Positions 29,208 to 40,554 are shown, counted from the first letter of the stretch. The stretch: DNA of 64,000 nucleotides from an uncultured Lachnospiraceae bacterium (GCA_947630595.1 CANRIG010000006.1:1-64000); one strand, 5' to 3'. The notes: generated by a model from the sequence alone, not told the origin. Program-made: numbers and translations.

Positions 29208-30260
29208 ATGAAAGAAAATCCGAATCCATTGAGCTTTCAGGCGAGAATCAGCCCGGAGGATTTCCTTCCCGCATCCAGCGAGGAAAAGCAGAGCCTCGTG
29301 ATCATGCGCGAGAGCGTCAGCTTCTGGAAGGACGGCGTGCGCCGGTTCCGCAAAAATAAAGTGGCCATGACCAGCCTGGCGGTGGTCATCCTGATTATGT
29401 TTTTCTCGTTCGTCGTACCGTTTTTCTATCCCTACACCTACGAGCAGCAGATCCGCGGCAGCGAGCATCTGGCGCCGATGGAGTATTCCGAGGAGGAGCT
29501 GGCGCAGAAGGCGGCCGGGGAGAACGTGTTTCCGCACGTGCTGGGGACGGACAAGCTGGGGCGTGACTACGCCATCCGCGTGATGATGGGGAGCCGCATT
29601 TCCCTGATCGTCGGCCTGGTGGCGGCGGTAATCATCCTGGTGATCGGCTCCGCGTTCGGTTCCATCGCCGCGTTTTTCGGCGGATGGGTGGATATCCTGA
29701 TGATGCGCGTGGTCGATATCATCTACACGATACCGGATATTCTGCTGATCGTGCTGCTGTCGTTCGCTCTTAAGGCGCCGCTGGAGAATCTGGCGATGGT
29801 GCCGGGCTTCGGCTGGATTCAAGTGCTGGGACGCAACCTGATCAGTATCTTTATCGTGTTCGCGCTGCTGTACTGGGGCGGTATGGCGCGCATGGTGCGC
29901 AGCCAGATTCTGACGCTCAAGGAGAGCGAATTCGTGACGGCGGCGCGCGCGCTGGGCGCGGGCAATGCCAGAATCATCAAAAAGCATCTGCTGACGAACT
30001 GCATCGGCACGCTGATCGTGACGACGACGCTGCAGATTCCGTCCTCCATTTTCACCGAGAGCTTTTTAAGCTTCCTCGGCCTCGGCGTGGCGGTGCCGAT
30101 GCCCTCGCTGGGCAGCCTGGCCAGCGACGCGATCAACGGCGTCAATACCTACCCGTACCTGCTGTTTATCCCGGCGCTGCTGATCAGCCTGATCATCCTC
30201 AGCTTCAACCTGCTGGGAGACGGCCTGCGCGACGCGTTTGACCCGAAGATGAAAAATTAA
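29208..30260 (+). CDS. oppC: Oligopeptide ABC transporter permease OppC
   Basis: FVTAARALGAGNARIIKKHLLTN; FLGLGVAVPMPSLGSLASDAING. Confidence 0.93.
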   Translation: MKENPNPLSFQARISPEDFLPASSEEKQSLVIMRESVSFWKDGVRRFRKNKVAMTSLAVVILIMFFSFVVPFFYPYTYEQQIRGSEHLAPMEYSEEELAQKAAGENVFPHVLGTDKLGRDYAIRVMMGSRISLIVGLVAAVIILVIGSAFGSIAAFFGGWVDILMMRVVDIIYTIPDILLIVLLSFALKAPLENLAMVPGFGWIQVLGRNLISIFIVFALLYWGGMARMVRSQILTLKESEFVTAARALGAGNARIIKKHLLTNCIGTLIVTTTLQIPSSIFTESFLSFLGLGVAVPMPSLGSLASDAINGVNTYPYLLFIPALLISLIILSFNLLGDGLRDAFDPKMKN

Positions 30261-30274
30261 AGGAGGGGAAGTCG

Positions 30275-31273
30275 ATGAGTGAATATCTGGTAAACATAGA
30301 ACATGAGCGGCTCTCTTTCTTTACGCCCGCGGGCGAGGTAAAAGCGCTCAACGACGTGTCGATTCACCTGAGCGAAGGAGAGGTGCTCGGCATCGTGGGT
30401 GAGAGCGGTTCCGGCAAATCGGTGACGGCCTACAGCCTGATGGGGCTGACCGCCTATCCGGGCAGGCTGCTCGGCGGCACGCTGGATTTCAACGGCCATC
30501 ACATCAACGACATGACGGAAAAAGAATTTCAGAAAATGCGCGGCAACGAGGTCTCCATCATTTTCCAGGATCCGATGACCAGCCTCAATCCGGTCTACAC
30601 GGTAGGCAACCAGATCCGCGAGGCCCTCAAGCTGCACACGAATAAAAACAAGGCCGAGCGCCAGGCGCGGGCCATCGAGCTGCTGGAGCTGGTCGGCATC
30701 AACGAGCCGGAGAAGCGCCTGAAGCAGTATCCGCATGAGCTGTCGGGCGGTATGCGGCAGCGCGTGATGATTGCGATTGCCCTGGCCTGCGAGCCCAGGC
30801 TGCTGATCGCGGACGAGCCGACGACGGCGCTGGACGTGACCATCCAGGCCCAGATTCTGGAGCTGATGATGGAGCTGAAGGACAAGCTGGGCATGGCGAT
30901 CATGATGATCACCCATGACCTGGGCGTGGTGGCGAGCATGTGCGACCACATCGCGGTCATGTACGCCGGCAACATCGTGGAGTACGGCACCACGGACGAT
31001 ATTTTCTACAATCCGAAGCATGAATATACCAAGGGCCTGCTGCGCAGCATCCCGCGCATGGACAGTAGAGAGCACGAGCGCCTGATTCCGATCGAAGGCA
31101 CGCCGGTGGATCTTTTGAATCCGCCCAAGGGCTGCCCGTTCGCGTCGCGCTGCGACAGCTGCATGCAGATCTGCCTGCGCGAGAAGGCGCCGGTGACGTA
31201 TTTCGGCGACGTACATTACACCTCCTGCTGGATGAATCAGAAGGCGGAGCTGGAAGGAGGAAACGGCAGATGA
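30275..31273 (+). CDS. oppD: Oligopeptide ABC transporter ATPase OppD
   Basis: GESGSGKSV, IFQDPMTSLNPVYTVGNQI, HELSGGMRQRV. Confidence 0.95.
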   Translation: MSEYLVNIEHERLSFFTPAGEVKALNDVSIHLSEGEVLGIVGESGSGKSVTAYSLMGLTAYPGRLLGGTLDFNGHHINDMTEKEFQKMRGNEVSIIFQDPMTSLNPVYTVGNQIREALKLHTNKNKAERQARAIELLELVGINEPEKRLKQYPHELSGGMRQRVMIAIALACEPRLLIADEPTTALDVTIQAQILELMMELKDKLGMAIMMITHDLGVVASMCDHIAVMYAGNIVEYGTTDDIFYNPKHEYTKGLLRSIPRMDSREHERLIPIEGTPVDLLNPPKGCPFASRCDSCMQICLREKAPVTYFGDVHYTSCWMNQKAELEGGNGR

Positions 31274-32319
31274 GCGAAAGATTACTCAGAGTGGAGCACC
31301 TTTACCAGTATTTCCCGGCCGGAGGATTCGGCAAAAAGAAAAAATACGTGCAGGCGGTGGACGACGTTTCGTTTTTTATCAATAAGGGCGAGACGCTGGG
31401 CCTGGTGGGCGAGTCCGGCTGCGGCAAGACGACCACGGGACGTTCGCTGCTGCGCCTCTATGAGCCCACGAAAGGACGCATCATCTACGACGGCAAGGTA
31501 CTGTTTGACAGCGGCGACGTGCCGGTGATGGATGAGGACGGCAGGGACGTGCTGGAAAACGGCGCCACAAAGACGGGCGCGAAGACGGCGGTGGATATGA
31601 AGCCGTACCGCCGCGAGATGCAGATCGTTTTTCAGGACCCCTATGCGAGCCTCGACCCGCGGATGACGGTCGGGGACATCGTCGGGGAGGCTATCGATAT
31701 TCATAAACTGGCGGCCACGAAGGAGGAGCGCTACAACAAGATCCAGCGTCTGCTGGAGTGCGTGGGCCTCAACTCCGAGCACGCCAACCGCTACCCGCAC
31801 GAGTTTTCCGGCGGCCAGCGGCAGCGCGTCGGCATCGCCCGCGCCCTGGCGGTAGACCCGAAATTCATCGTCTGCGACGAGCCGATCTCGGCGCTGGACG
31901 TGTCGATTCAGGCGCAGGTGGTCAATATGTTCGAGGACCTGCAATCGGAGATGGGCCTGACCTACCTGTTCATCGCCCACGACCTGTCGGTGGTGAAGCA
32001 TATTTCCAGCCGCATCGGCGTGATGTACCTCGGGAAGCTGGTGGAGCTGGCGGACAGCTACGAGCTGATCTTCCACAGCGTGCATCCGTACACGCAGAGC
32101 CTGATTTCCGCGATTCCGATCGCGGATCCGAAGACGGCGCGCGCCAACAAGCGCATCGCGCTCAAGGGCGACGTGCCCAGCCCGCTGAACCCGCCGTCCG
32201 GCTGCCGTTTCCGCACGCGCTGTCCGTATGCGACGGAGCAGTGCGCGGCCGAGACGCCGAAGTGGCGCGAGGTCAGCAAGGGGCACTATGCGGCATGCCA
32301 CCGTATCGGCAGTATGTAA
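31270..32319 (+). CDS. oppF: Oligopeptide ABC transporter ATPase OppF
   Basis: [34 protein letters not shown]. Confidence 0.95.
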   Translation: MSERLLRVEHLYQYFPAGGFGKKKKYVQAVDDVSFFINKGETLGLVGESGCGKTTTGRSLLRLYEPTKGRIIYDGKVLFDSGDVPVMDEDGRDVLENGATKTGAKTAVDMKPYRREMQIVFQDPYASLDPRMTVGDIVGEAIDIHKLAATKEERYNKIQRLLECVGLNSEHANRYPHEFSGGQRQRVGIARALAVDPKFIVCDEPISALDVSIQAQVVNMFEDLQSEMGLTYLFIAHDLSVVKHISSRIGVMYLGKLVELADSYELIFHSVHPYTQSLISAIPIADPKTARANKRIALKGDVPSPLNPPSGCRFRTRCPYATEQCAAETPKWREVSKGHYAACHRIGSM

Positions 32320-32362
32320 TGGCTGAAGCTTTTACATAAAAAAATTTTAAAGGAGGAACAAA

Positions 32363-33979
32363 ATGAAAAAGAGAGTAATCAGTGTGCTGCTGGCAGCTGT
32401 GATGACCGTCTCCATGGTGAGCGGCCTGACCATGACTGCGGCGGCGGAAGAAGCAGAGGGAAAGCAGCTCTCCGTTCAGATCGGTCCGAACCCGGAAACG
32501 ATTGACCCGGCGCTCAACAGCGCGGTGGACGGCGGCAACATGATCCTGCATGCGTTCGAGGGACTGCTGACCATCGACAGAGACGGCCAGATCGCTCCGG
32601 GCCAGGCGGAGACCTGGGAGACCTCGGAGGACGGCCTGACCTGGACCTTCCATCTTCGCGAGGGCCTGAAATGGTCGGACGGCAGCGACCTTACGGCGAA
32701 CGACTTCGTCTACAGCTGGAAGCGCGTATGCGATCCGATGCTGGCGGCTCCGTACGCAGAGACCGTGCTCGGCATGGTAGAGGGCTTTGACGAGGCGATC
32801 GGCGGCGATCTGGATGCGCTTCAGGTGAGCGCGCCGGACGACCTGACGCTGGTTGTGAAGCTGTCTGCTCCGTGCACCTATTTTGACAGCCTGGCGGCGT
32901 TCGCTACCCTGAGCCCGGTTCAGCAGGCGACGGTAGAGGCGAACGGCGACGCATGGGCGGTCGACGCATCCACCTACGTTTCCAACGGCCCGTTCTACGT
33001 GACCGAGTGGGTACCGGATTCCCATATCATCATGAGCAAGAACCCGAACTACTGGGATGCGGATTCGATCAAGCTCGGCAGCATCAAGTTCAACCTGATC
33101 GAGGATCCTAACGCAACCTACAGCGCATACCAGAGCGGCGAGATCCTGTTTGCAAAGGACGTTCCAACCGAGGAAATCCCGAGCCTGCAGGACAGCGACG
33201 AGTTCTTTGTAGACCCGATCATCGGCACCTACTACATCTCCTACAACACACAGATCGAGCCGTTCAACGATCCGCTGGTACGCAAGGCTCTGAACCTGGC
33301 GATTGACAGAGAGTACGTGGCGAACACGGTTATGCAGGGCACCTATTCACCGGCGACCAACTTCATGGGCCCGGGCTGGGTGGACACCGACGGCAGCAGC
33401 TTCATGGACAATGCGAACGGCGGCGAGCCGTATCTGCCGGCGACCGCAGACATCGAGGGCGCCAAGGCGGCTCTGGAAGAGGCCGGCTACCCGAACGGCG
33501 AAGGCCTTCCGGTCCTGCACTACAGCACCAACGACGCAGGCTACCACAAACCGGTTGCAGAGTATCTGCAGAGCGCGTGGGCGGAAATCGGCGTCACGCT
33601 GGAGATCGAGATCGTTGAGTGGTCCAGCTTCACCCCGATGCGCCGCGCCGGCGACTATGAGATCGCCCGCAACGGCTGGGTAGGAGACTACACGGATCCG
33701 TCCAACATGCTGGATCTGCTTTACTCCACCAACAGCAACAACGACGGTAAGTTCAACAACGCAGACTACGACGCGGCAATGGATCTTTCCAGAACGACCA
33801 CCGACCCGGAGGAGCGCTCCGCAGCGCTTCATGAGGCGGAGGATATCATGATGGAAGAGTACGCATGCATCCCGCTTGCATACTACAACGACTTCTGGCT
33901 GCAGAGCCCGAAGATCGAGGGCGCATGGCATTCCGCAAACGGATACTGGTACTTCATGTACGCTGACGTTGTCGAGTAA
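32363..33979 (+). CDS. oppA: Oligopeptide-binding protein OppA (SBP family 5)
   Basis: Signal peptide; PNPETIDPALNSAVDGGNMILHAFEGL...TFHLREGLKWSDG. Confidence 0.95.
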   Translation: MKKRVISVLLAAVMTVSMVSGLTMTAAAEEAEGKQLSVQIGPNPETIDPALNSAVDGGNMILHAFEGLLTIDRDGQIAPGQAETWETSEDGLTWTFHLREGLKWSDGSDLTANDFVYSWKRVCDPMLAAPYAETVLGMVEGFDEAIGGDLDALQVSAPDDLTLVVKLSAPCTYFDSLAAFATLSPVQQATVEANGDAWAVDASTYVSNGPFYVTEWVPDSHIIMSKNPNYWDADSIKLGSIKFNLIEDPNATYSAYQSGEILFAKDVPTEEIPSLQDSDEFFVDPIIGTYYISYNTQIEPFNDPLVRKALNLAIDREYVANTVMQGTYSPATNFMGPGWVDTDGSSFMDNANGGEPYLPATADIEGAKAALEEAGYPNGEGLPVLHYSTNDAGYHKPVAEYLQSAWAEIGVTLEIEIVEWSSFTPMRRAGDYEIARNGWVGDYTDPSNMLDLLYSTNSNNDGKFNNADYDAAMDLSRTTTDPEERSAALHEAEDIMMEEYACIPLAYYNDFWLQSPKIEGAWHSANGYWYFMYADVVE

Positions 33980-34004
33980 TCCGGCGCAGAACAAAAATAC
34001 AAGA

Positions 34005-34065
34005 GGGGCAGGGCGTCTTCGGAGGGAACGGAAACGAATCCTCCGGAGGGGTTCCTGCCCCTTTC
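34005..34065 (+). terminator. Intrinsic terminator of the opp operon
   Basis: GGGGCAGG...CCTGCCCCTTT. Confidence 0.7.
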
Positions 34066-34150
34066 CGTCTCTTGACTTATCGGGGCGCAAGCGGTATAGT
34101 CAGACTGGGGAGTGAACCGGAAAACGCAGTACAGAAATCTGGAGTGTCCT

Positions 34151-37100
34151 ATGCAGAAACCCTTTTTTGAAGTGTTCCCGATGCTTGATCTTGGCGACGA
34201 GATGCACAGCCTGCTGGAGTTTGTGCAGGTGAGCAGGGTCACGATGAACCGGGAGCGCACCTTGATGCGCATTTATCTGGAGAGCGAAAAGCTGATCCAC
34301 AAAAAATATATTTTCGAGATTGAGCGGGCGGTTGAGAGCCAGCTTTTTTCGGACGTCGTGATGACGGTCCGGGTCATCGAGAAATTTCATCTGTCCAGGC
34401 AGTACACGCCGCGCCGGCTGATGCCGGTGTACGAGGACAGCATCCTGCTGGAGCTGCGCGCATACAACGCGCTGCTATACAGCCTGATGAAAGAGTCGGA
34501 AAAGATATTCGACGGGGAGGAGACGCTTTCTCTGCGGATTCCGGACAGCGTGGTGGCGGACGGCAAGGAGGAGGAACTGCTGTCGATCCTGGAGAAAATT
34601 TTCTGTGAGCGGTGCGGACTGAATTTCCACGTCAGCGCGCAGCGCGTACAGCCGAAGGAAAACGCCAGAAAAAAGCTGCGCGAGCAGGAGCTGGAGCAGG
34701 AGGTCGCCGCGATTTCCAGAAATTATGCGGCGGCAAAGGCGGGAGAACAGGAGCGCGCCGCGGAGGCGGACGGCCAGGACGCTGCCGCCGGGAACGCCGG
34801 GGCGGGCAGGACCGCGCAGGCGCAGAGTGGAAAAGCGCAGGGCAGGGCCGCGCAGGCGCCAAACGGGAAAGCGCAGGATGCGCGGGCGAAAAACAAAGCG
34901 GCGCAGGCTGCGGGCGGAGCCGCCTCCGCGCCAAATCCGCAGTCTAAGGGCGCGTTCGCGGGAGGCGGCCGCTTCGCCGCGGGCAGGCGGTCTGCGGATC
35001 CGGATATGATTTACGGCCGGGATTTCACCGGCGAGGTGACGGCCATCGAGGACATTACCGGCGAGATCGGGCGCGTGATCATCCGCGGCCAGGTGCTGAC
35101 GAGCGAGACGCGCGAGCTGCGCAGCGGAAAAATCATGCTTGTCTTTGCGCTGTCGGATTTTACCGACACCATCAATGTTAAAATGTTCTTGGATTCCGAA
35201 GCGGCGGAGGAGCTGACGGCGCTGATTGCAAAGGGCAGCTTTCTCATGCTCTCCGGCGTGACGACCATCGACCGCTTTGACAGCCAGCTCACGATCGGCA
35301 GCGTCGGCGGCATCCGCAAGATCGCGGATTTCCGCGAGAAACGGCTCGACACGTCGCCGCAGAAGCGGGTGGAGCTGCACTGCCACACCAAGATGAGCGA
35401 CATGGACGGCGTCTCCGACGTCAAAGACATCATCGACCGCGCCATCAGCTGGGGCCATTCGGCCATCGCGATTACCGACCACGGCGCGGTGCAGGCCTTC
35501 CCGGACGCCAACCACGCGATTCCCAAGGGCAGCGATTTCAAGGTCATCTACGGCATGGAGGCCTATCTGGTGGACGATTTAAAGGAGATCGCGGCCAACG
35601 TGCAGGGCCAGACGCTGGAGGAACCGTTCGTGGTGTTCGACCTGGAGACGACCGGCTTCTCGCCGGTGCAGAACCGCATCATCGAGATCGGCGCGGTGAA
35701 GGTCGAGCGGGGACGGATCACCGATCGGTTCAGCACCTTTGTCAATCCGCAGACGCCGATTCCGTTCCGCATCGAGGAGCTGACCCACATCAACGACGAC
35801 ATGGTGCTGGACGCGCCCGTGATCGGGCAGGCGCTGCCGGAATTTATGAAATTCTGCGAGGGCTGCGTGATGGTGGCACACAACGCCTCGTTTGACATGA
35901 GCTTTATCGAAGAAAACTGCCGCCGGCTGGGCCTTCCCTGCGGCAAGACCTCGATCGACACGGTGGGGATGGCGCGGGTGCTGCTGCCGAAGCTGAACCG
36001 CTACAAGCTGGACACCATCGCCAAAACGCTGGGCGTGCCGCTGGAGAGCCATCACCGGGCGGTGGACGACGCCGGGTGCACGGCGCAGATTTTCGTGAAG
36101 TTCCTCGACATGCTGCAGAAGCAGGGCATCCATACGCTGGAGGAGCTCAATGCCTTCGGGGAATCCACCCCCGAGCAGATCAAGAAGCTGCCGACCTACC
36201 ATGCGATCATCCTTGCCGCGAACGATACTGGCCGCGTCAATCTGTACCGTCTGGTGTCGTGGTCTCACCTGAATTATTACAGCCGCCGTCCGCGGGTGCC
36301 CAAGAGCGTGCTCCAGAAGTACCGCGAGGGCCTGATTCTGGGCTCGGCCTGCGAGGCGGGCGAGCTCTACCAGGCGGTGCTGCGCGGCAGCCCGGAGCAG
36401 GAGCTGGCGCGGCTTGTGGATTTTTACGATTATCTGGAGATTCAGCCGCTCGGCAACAATATGTTCATGACGCGGGAGGATTACGAGGACCGCAAGACGG
36501 TGGACGATCTGAAAGAGCTGAACCGCCGGATCGTGGAGCTCGGCGAGCGCTACCGCAAGCCGGTGGTGGCCACCTGCGACGTCCATTTCCTGGATCCGAA
36601 AGACGAGGTCTACCGCCGCATCATCATGGACAGCAAGGGCTTCAAGGACGCCGACAACCAGGCGCCGCTCTACCTGCGCACGACCGCGGAGATGCTGGAG
36701 GAATTCGCCTACCTCGGCGAGGAAAAGGCCTACGAGATCGTGGTCACAAACACCAACAAAATCGCGGATCTCTGCGAAAAAATTTCGCCGGTGCGGCCGG
36801 ACAAATGCCCGCCGGTGATCGAAAACTCCGACCAGATTCTGCGCAGCCTCTGTTATGAGAAGGCGCATGAGATTTACGGGGAGGAGCTGCCGGAGGTGGT
36901 CTCCGAGCGTCTGGAGCGGGAACTGCACTCCATTATTTCCAACGGGTTTGCGGTCATGTACATCATCGCCCAGAAGCTGGTCTGGAAATCCAACGCCGAC
37001 GGCTATCTCGTGGGTTCCCGCGGATCGGTGGGCTCGTCGTTTGTGGCGACGATGGCCGGAATCACGGAGGTCAATCCTCTGAGCCCGCATTATTACTGTC

Positions 37101-38704
37101 CGCAGTGCCATTACAGCGAATTTGATTCCGAGGAGGTAAAGCGGTTCGCCGGCATGGCCGGCTGCGACATGCCGGACAAGGCCTGCCCGCGCTGCGGCGC
37201 GCCTCTGAAAAAAGAGGGCTTCGACATCCCGTTTGAGACCTTCCTCGGCTTTAAGGGCAACAAAGAGCCGGATATCGATCTCAATTTCTCCGGCGAGTAC
37301 CAGAGCAAGGCCCACAAATACACGGAGGTGATCTTCGGCGCCGGGCAGACGTTCCGCGCCGGCACCATCGGCACGCTGGCCGACAAGACCGCCTACGTCT
37401 ACGTCAAGCGCTACTACGAGCAGCACGATCAGCGCAAGCGCAACTGCGAGATCGACCGCATCGTGCAGGGCTGCGTGGGCGTGCGGCGGACGACGGGCCA
37501 GCACCCGGGCGGCATCATTGTGCTGCCGCTGGGCGAGGAGATTTATTCGTTCACGCCGGTGCAGCATCCGGCCAACGACACGACGACGGATATTATCACG
37601 ACGCATTTTGACTATCACTCGATCGACCACAACCTGCTCAAGCTCGACATCCTCGGACACGATGATCCGACCATGATCCGCATGCTGGAGGACCTGACCG
37701 GCATCGACGCCCGCAAAATCCCGCTGGACGATCCGGCGGTGATGTCGCTGTTTTCAGGCACGGAGGCGCTCGGCATCACGCCGGAGGAGATCGGCGGCGT
37801 CCCCCTGGGTTCGCTCGGCATCCCGGAGTTCGGCACCGAGTTCGCGATGCAGATGCTGATCGATACCAAACCGACGCATTTTTCCGATCTGGTCCGCATC
37901 GCCGGCCTGGCGCACGGCACCGACGTCTGGCTGGGCAACGCGCAGACGCTGATTCAGTCGGGCAAGGCCACGATTTCCACGGCCATCTGCACGCGCGACG
38001 ATATCATGATCTACCTGATCGGCAAAGGCATGGACAGCGAGCTCTCGTTCACGATCATGGAGAGCGTGCGCAAGGGCAAGGGCCTGAAGGAGGAGTGGGA
38101 GCGGGAGATGCTGGCGCACGATGTGCCCGACTGGTACATCTGGTCCTGCAAAAAGATCAAATACATGTTCCCGAAGGCGCACGCGGCGGCCTACGTGATG
38201 ATGGCGTGGCGGATCGCCTACTGCAAGATCAATTATCCGCTGGCCTACTATGCGGCGTATTTCAGCATCCGCGCCTCAGGCTTCGACTACGAGCTGATGT
38301 GCCTGGGGAAGGAAAAGCTGCTGTACCACATGAAAGACTTTGAAAAGCGCATGGATACGCTGAGCAAAAAGGAACAGGATACCTACAAGGATATGAAGAG
38401 CGTGCTGGAAATGTATGCGCGCGGCTTCGAGTTTATGCCGATCGACATTTACCGGGCGCAGGCCGTGCGCTTCCAGATCATCGACGGCAGGCTGATGCCG
38501 TCTTTGAGCTCCATTTCCGGCCTCGGCGACAAGGCGGCGGCCGCCATCGTCGACGCGGCCCAGGACGGCGCGTTTTTGTCCAAGGACGATTTCATGGTCC
38601 GCACCAAGGCCGGAAAAACGCTCACCGACCTTCTGTGCGACCTGAAGATACTCGACCACCTGCCGGAGACGAACCAGCTGTCTATTTTCGACTACGCGGT
38701 TTAG
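34151..38704 (+). CDS. polC: DNA polymerase III alpha subunit, PolC type
   Basis: PHP (VELHCHTKMSDMDGVSD), DEDD exonuclease (FVVFDLETTGFSPVQNRIIEIGAV) and polymerase motifs (EPDIDLNFSGEYQ). Confidence 0.97.
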   Translation: MQKPFFEVFPMLDLGDEMHSLLEFVQVSRVTMNRERTLMRIYLESEKLIHKKYIFEIERAVESQLFSDVVMTVRVIEKFHLSRQYTPRRLMPVYEDSILLELRAYNALLYSLMKESEKIFDGEETLSLRIPDSVVADGKEEELLSILEKIFCERCGLNFHVSAQRVQPKENARKKLREQELEQEVAAISRNYAAAKAGEQERAAEADGQDAAAGNAGAGRTAQAQSGKAQGRAAQAPNGKAQDARAKNKAAQAAGGAASAPNPQSKGAFAGGGRFAAGRRSADPDMIYGRDFTGEVTAIEDITGEIGRVIIRGQVLTSETRELRSGKIMLVFALSDFTDTINVKMFLDSEAAEELTALIAKGSFLMLSGVTTIDRFDSQLTIGSVGGIRKIADFREKRLDTSPQKRVELHCHTKMSDMDGVSDVKDIIDRAISWGHSAIAITDHGAVQAFPDANHAIPKGSDFKVIYGMEAYLVDDLKEIAANVQGQTLEEPFVVFDLETTGFSPVQNRIIEIGAVKVERGRITDRFSTFVNPQTPIPFRIEELTHINDDMVLDAPVIGQALPEFMKFCEGCVMVAHNASFDMSFIEENCRRLGLPCGKTSIDTVGMARVLLPKLNRYKLDTIAKTLGVPLESHHRAVDDAGCTAQIFVKFLDMLQKQGIHTLEELNAFGESTPEQIKKLPTYHAIILAANDTGRVNLYRLVSWSHLNYYSRRPRVPKSVLQKYREGLILGSACEAGELYQAVLRGSPEQELARLVDFYDYLEIQPLGNNMFMTREDYEDRKTVDDLKELNRRIVELGERYRKPVVATCDVHFLDPKDEVYRRIIMDSKGFKDADNQAPLYLRTTAEMLEEFAYLGEEKAYEIVVTNTNKIADLCEKISPVRPDKCPPVIENSDQILRSLCYEKAHEIYGEELPEVVSERLERELHSIISNGFAVMYIIAQKLVWKSNADGYLVGSRGSVGSSFVATMAGITEVNPLSPHYYCPQCHYSEFDSEEVKRFAGMAGCDMPDKACPRCGAPLKKEGFDIPFETFLGFKGNKEPDIDLNFSGEYQSKAHKYTEVIFGAGQTFRAGTIGTLADKTAYVYVKRYYEQHDQRKRNCEIDRIVQGCVGVRRTTGQHPGGIIVLPLGEEIYSFTPVQHPANDTTTDIITTHFDYHSIDHNLLKLDILGHDDPTMIRMLEDLTGIDARKIPLDDPAVMSLFSGTEALGITPEEIGGVPLGSLGIPEFGTEFAMQMLIDTKPTHFSDLVRIAGLAHGTDVWLGNAQTLIQSGKATISTAICTRDDIMIYLIGKGMDSELSFTIMESVRKGKGLKEEWEREMLAHDVPDWYIWSCKKIKYMFPKAHAAAYVMMAWRIAYCKINYPLAYYAAYFSIRASGFDYELMCLGKEKLLYHMKDFEKRMDTLSKKEQDTYKDMKSVLEMYARGFEFMPIDIYRAQAVRFQIIDGRLMPSLSSISGLGDKAAAAIVDAAQDGAFLSKDDFMVRTKAGKTLTDLLCDLKILDHLPETNQLSIFDYAV

Positions 38705-38738
38705 GCGCGGGCCTTGCCGTCATTTTGAAAGGATTTTT

Positions 38739-39260
38739 ATGTTAGAACCATTCTACCCCGACGAATACCTGGACTCCGCCTACGCGGTCGATTACGCCGG
38801 TTTCTACCGGCGGGGCTACCGCGGCGTCATTTTCGACATTGACAATACGCTGGTGCCGCACGGCGCGCCGGCGGATGCGCGCGCCAAAGCGCTGTTTGCC
38901 CGGCTGAGGGAGCTGGGCTTTTCCAGCTGCCTGCTGTCCAACAACAAGCGGCCGCGGGTGGAGATGTTCAATGAGGAGATTCAGACGCTGTTTATCGAGA
39001 AGGCGAACAAGCCCTCGGTAAAGAGCTACCGGCGGGCGATGGAGCTGATGGGGACCACGCGGGAGACGACGCTCTTTGTCGGCGACCAGCTGTTCACCGA
39101 CGTGCTCGGCGCGCGGCGCGCGGGCATCCACGCGGTTCTCGTGAAGCCGATTCACCCGAAGGAGGAAATCCAGATCGTGCTCAAGCGCTATCTGGAGCGG
39201 ATTGTGCTGTATTTTTATAAAAGGAGGATGGCGCATGCAGGGACAGATGAGCCTGTTTGA
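38739..39260 (+). CDS. YqeG-family HAD IIIA phosphatase
   Basis: GYRGVIFDIDNTLVPHGAPADARAKALFARLRELGF; FVGDQLFTDVLGARRAGI. Confidence 0.92.
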   Translation: MLEPFYPDEYLDSAYAVDYAGFYRRGYRGVIFDIDNTLVPHGAPADARAKALFARLRELGFSSCLLSNNKRPRVEMFNEEIQTLFIEKANKPSVKSYRRAMELMGTTRETTLFVGDQLFTDVLGARRAGIHAVLVKPIHPKEEIQIVLKRYLERIVLYFYKRRMAHAGTDEPV

Positions 39261-40554
39261 CGACCGGGAGCAGTCCGCGCCGCTGGCGAGCCGCCTGCGC
39301 CCGGAGACGCTGGACGAGTATGTGGGCCAGCAGCATCTGGTCGGCAAAGGCCGGATTCTGCGGCAGCTGATCGAGAAGGACCAGGTGTCGTCGATGATTT
39401 TCTGGGGGCCTCCCGGCGTCGGCAAGACGACGCTGGCGCGGATTATCGCCCGGCAGACGGAGGCCGAATTCGTGGAGTTCAGCGCGGTCACCAGCGGCAT
39501 TAAGGAGATCAAGGAAGTGATGCAGCGGGCCGAGCAGAACCGCCGTTACGGGATGCGGACGCTGCTGTTTGCGGACGAGATTCACCGCTTCAACAAAGCC
39601 CAGCAGGACGCCTTTCTCCCCTGGGTGGAAAAGGGCAGCATCATCCTGGTGGGCGCGACCACCGAAAACCCGTCGTTTGAGATCAATTCCGCTTTGCTGT
39701 CGCGGTGCAAGGTGTTTATCCTGAAGGAGCTGGAGGAGGCGGATCTTCTGCAGCTTCTGCACCACGCCCTGCACAGCCCGAAGGGCTTCGGGAACCTGCA
39801 GCTTTCCGTGGAGGAGGATCAGCTGGCGGCGATCGCCCGCTTTGCCAACGGCGACGCGCGCACGGCCCTGAACACGCTGGAGATGGCGGTGCTGAACGGA
39901 AAGATGGACGAAAGCGGCGTGATCTGCGTGGACCGGGAGGTGCTGGAGCAGTGCATGAACCGGCGCTCTCTGCTGTACGACAAGACCGGCGAGGAGCATT
40001 ACAACCTGATCTCCGCCCTGCACAAGTCGATGCGCAACAGCGACCCGGACGCGGCCGTCTACTGGATGTGCCGGATGTTAGACGGCGGCGAGGACCCGCT
40101 GTACATCGCGCGCCGGCTGATCCGCTTCGCCAGCGAGGACGTGGGCATGGCCGACCCGCAGGCGCTGCAGCTCGCGGTGTCCGTTTATCAGGCCTGCCAT
40201 TTTCTGGGGATGCCGGAGTGCGACGTGCATCTGACGCACGCGGTGGTCTACCTCTCGATGGCCCCGAAGTCCAGCGCGCTTTACCGCGCCTGCGAGGCCT
40301 GCAAGCGCGACGTGCGCGAGCTTCCGGCGGAGCCGGTGCCGCTGCAGATCCGCAACGCGCCCACGGGCCTGATGCGGGAGCTGCATTACGGCGAGGGTTA
40401 TCAGTACGCGCATGACACGGAGGAGAAGCTGACGAAGATGCAGTGCCTGCCGGACGCGCTCGCGGGACGGCGATACTATGAGCCGACCGCGGAGGGCGGC
40501 GAGAGGCAGGTGAAGGAGCGGCTGGAACAGATTCTGGAGTGGAAAGCGCGATAA
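39235..40554 (+). CDS. rarA: Replication-associated recombination protein A (RarA/MgsA)
   Basis: PLASRLRPETLDEYVGQQHLVGKG; GPPGVGKTTLARIIA. Confidence 0.95.
   Translation: MQGQMSLFDDREQSAPLASRLRPETLDEYVGQQHLVGKGRILRQLIEKDQVSSMIFWGPPGVGKTTLARIIARQTEAEFVEFSAVTSGIKEIKEVMQRAEQNRRYGMRTLLFADEIHRFNKAQQDAFLPWVEKGSIILVGATTENPSFEINSALLSRCKVFILKELEEADLLQLLHHALHSPKGFGNLQLSVEEDQLAAIARFANGDARTALNTLEMAVLNGKMDESGVICVDREVLEQCMNRRSLLYDKTGEEHYNLISALHKSMRNSDPDAAVYWMCRMLDGGEDPLYIARRLIRFASEDVGMADPQALQLAVSVYQACHFLGMPECDVHLTHAVVYLSMAPKSSALYRACEACKRDVRELPAEPVPLQIRNAPTGLMRELHYGEGYQYAHDTEEKLTKMQCLPDALAGRRYYEPTAEGGERQVKERLEQILEWKAR

Noticed and set aside
35579-37660. 693-aa minus-strand ORF inside polC
   Set aside because: Antisense shadow of polC with no recognisable domain and biased composition.
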